Source: Polydactylus sextarius (taxonomy: Eukaryota > Chordata > Actinopteri > Polynemidae). Taken from it: a stretch of 64,000 nt of DNA. Positions 62,801-64,000 of the stretch are shown here, piece by piece. The DNA lies in contig CM028922.1 of NCBI GenBank assembly GCA_016801845.1, forward strand, positions 5,511,501 to 5,575,500, given 5' to 3'. The position numbers and the translations under genes are program-made. Numbering within the stretch: position 1 is the first letter of the stretch; every line of letters begins with the position of its first letter. The notes below the pieces were generated by a model. It made no database searches, was not told where the DNA came from, and saw nothing but the letters and a program-made list of their open reading frames with translations.

Positions 62801-63827
62801 ATTCAGTCCGAATCAAGACCTTCCAGGACAAAATTGGACCCTGAGTCAGCATGTTGTGCTTCTAGTCGACTCACCTCCTCTGAAATGGAGCAGTCTCTGA
62901 CTGAGGAGGTTTAAATTCTAGATTATTGTAGGAAGTGTTTCATTTAACTACCAAGGTAACTTATTTTTTTTTCCTTTCTTTCCTTTTGGATTTAATTTTC
63001 AATCTTTGACTTGGTTTTCATCTTTGATCTGTCACACTGATAGTTTTGTGTCACATTTTAGTTCAGCGACACTTTGGTGTTTTTTTTTTTTTTTTGTAAA
63101 ATGGAAACTGTCACTTTGAATCTTTGCAATCTTTTCACGGTCACGACACTAATATTAAATCATTTTCTCATCTTTTTTTCCATCTTTGTCTATATTTACT
63201 CATCTTCCTTTAACTCACTGGTCTGTCCTTTAGTCTCCAGCTTTATCTCGCTTCTTTTCTTGTCATTGTCTGTATTTATTTTAGGAACGAAGACCCGTCG
63301 CCAAGTGGTAAGAAGGTTCTTCAGGCTGCAGTTTTAGAAAATTTAACTTAAATGAAGTGAGGGAAAGGTAGTAAGAGTGTTCAGGTAACGTTTTGGTAAA
63401 TTTTAGTTTAGTGTGTGCCTTTAATTTAAGCTTTAATTCATTGCTAATTTCATGCAATGTATATGTGCACTTTAAATGTAAAACATTGGCCTGTAGTGTA
63501 ATTGTGCTGCTGTCACTCATCTCTGTCCAAATTTGACAACAAACTTGTTTTGACTTTTGAAGTCTGATTTTTCTGTCGGGTTTAATTCCAACTGGATTTT
63601 CAAATGTAAAGTTGTAGAGTTTGAGCAGGTCAGGTTTTTTTTTTTTTTACGTTATCGTTTTTCTTGCGCAACATTTCGGGAGGCCTCCCAGCAGGGGAAT
63701 TAATTCACCCCTGTGAAGCATAAACGTCTCGTCTACATGTCGGTTTTTGACATTTCGGTTTTTGCGTCTTCATGTTTCAGGAAACATTTGTTCTTCAGGA
63801 GGAATTGAACCTGACAGAGGGAGATGA
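59876..63827 (+). CDS. Candidate small-exon gene, unrecognised product (nine exons, about 125 residues)
   Basis: No known family is recognised. Exons inferred from splice sites: 59876-59911, 60501-60570, 60753-60779, 61477-61492, 61658-61717, 61796-61844, 62226-62275, 63285-63307, 63781-63827. Each has AG before and a GT donor after (several GTAAG), and joined in order they stay open to TGA at 63825-63827. The predicted protein starts MRSTSLSSRRRTDN and is Ser/Arg-rich. It then has a hydrophobic stretch from the 60-nt exon (CIVFLWINEHKLLMMGW), which could be skipped without changing frame, and ends in polar, acidic and Ser/Pro-rich sequence (FTEESQ, FPEEST, NEDPSPSG). An in-frame stop lies two codons before the start. 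The first two exons and the CpG-rich promoter are the most convincing parts; the 16- and 27-nt micro-exons are the weakest. The final exon might instead read on in another frame beyond the window. A non-coding RNA gene with alternative splicing is a real alternative. Confidence 0.4.
60828..62357 (+). repeat. Dispersed array of a GGCCGCCGTGYCAT motif (about 8 copies)
   Basis: Copies or near-copies of ATGGCCGCCGTGYCAT lie at 60828-60847, 61764-61778, 61895-61911, 61951-61966, 62091-62104 (partial), 62131-62151, 62290-62303 and 62344-62357. Weaker ones lie at 60891 and 61751. All are on the plus strand and in introns of the candidate gene, several within about 80 bases after an exon donor. Two neighbouring copies sit in a diverged ~54-bp tandem duplication (61860-61913 and 61914-61966) that also shares TTCGCTCGGCT. 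The rest of the region is AT-rich, so these GC-rich words stand out. Function is unknown. Confidence 0.75.
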
Positions 63828-64000
63828 TTTACATGGTCGTAATGCTACAGGACACTCAACTTGTGTTTTTACTTAATTTTGATTCATTGGTACCAAGTGA
63901 CAGCACTGACAATTACAAATCATGTTCTTTAATTGCTGCTATTGACAGAAAATGAAACCTTTAACATTTTTAGTGCAGTTTAATTTTAATGCCAGCAGTT
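63828..64000 (+). other. Window end, no supported feature
   Basis: AT-rich sequence after the tentative last exon. No gene, hexamer or repeat could be supported. The candidate gene upstream may continue past the window. Confidence 0.4.

Overview
This is a window of a teleost fish nuclear genome. The genes are split into many short exons with GT-AG introns, the non-coding DNA is AT-rich with microsatellites and homopolymer runs, and fold-back and MITE-type transposons of kinds common in fish are present. No bacterial or viral genes, operons or CRISPR arrays were seen. Four multi-exon genes were rebuilt by hand. Their exons were joined by splice sites and phase, and checked against remembered human proteins. 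A fifth gene is tentative.  Layout: (1) 717-17130, + strand: AAK1, the AP2-associated Ser/Thr kinase of clathrin endocytosis, with two alternative 3' terminal exons. These give a short form ending at 11648 and a long form ending at 17130. (2) 17131-23117: intergenic DNA between convergent genes, holding a ~770 bp near-perfect fold-back transposon at 18165-18942. (3) 34848-23118, - strand: ANTXR1 (TEM8), a von Willebrand A-domain collagen receptor with one membrane span and a proline-rich tail, in 18 coding exons. (4) 37219-50232, + strand: BMP1 (mTLD form), the astacin procollagen C-proteinase, in 20 exons. It is head-to-head with ANTXR1. (5) 55283-52354, - strand: a RING, B-box, coiled-coil, PRY-SPRY TRIM ubiquitin ligase, tail-to-tail with BMP1. 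(6) 59876-63827, + strand: a candidate gene of nine tiny exons that stay in phase. It starts next to a CpG-rich stretch with a CRE palindrome and is interspersed with a repeated motif of consensus GGCCGCCGTGYCAT.  The ANTXR1 and BMP1 pair both act on collagen matrix, as adhesion receptor and as procollagen-processing enzyme. AAK1 and ANTXR1 are also neighbours in human 2p13, so their linkage looks ancestral. BMP1 and the TRIM gene are not part of that block as I remember it.  Oddities worth checking are the repeat-linked micro-exon array at 59.8-63.8 kb, a reading-frame break inside AAK1's Q/P-rich linker, a GC-AG intron in AAK1, a purine-tract acceptor in BMP1, tandem NAG acceptors, and the fold-back element. 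All coordinates come from manual splice-site reading without alignment software.
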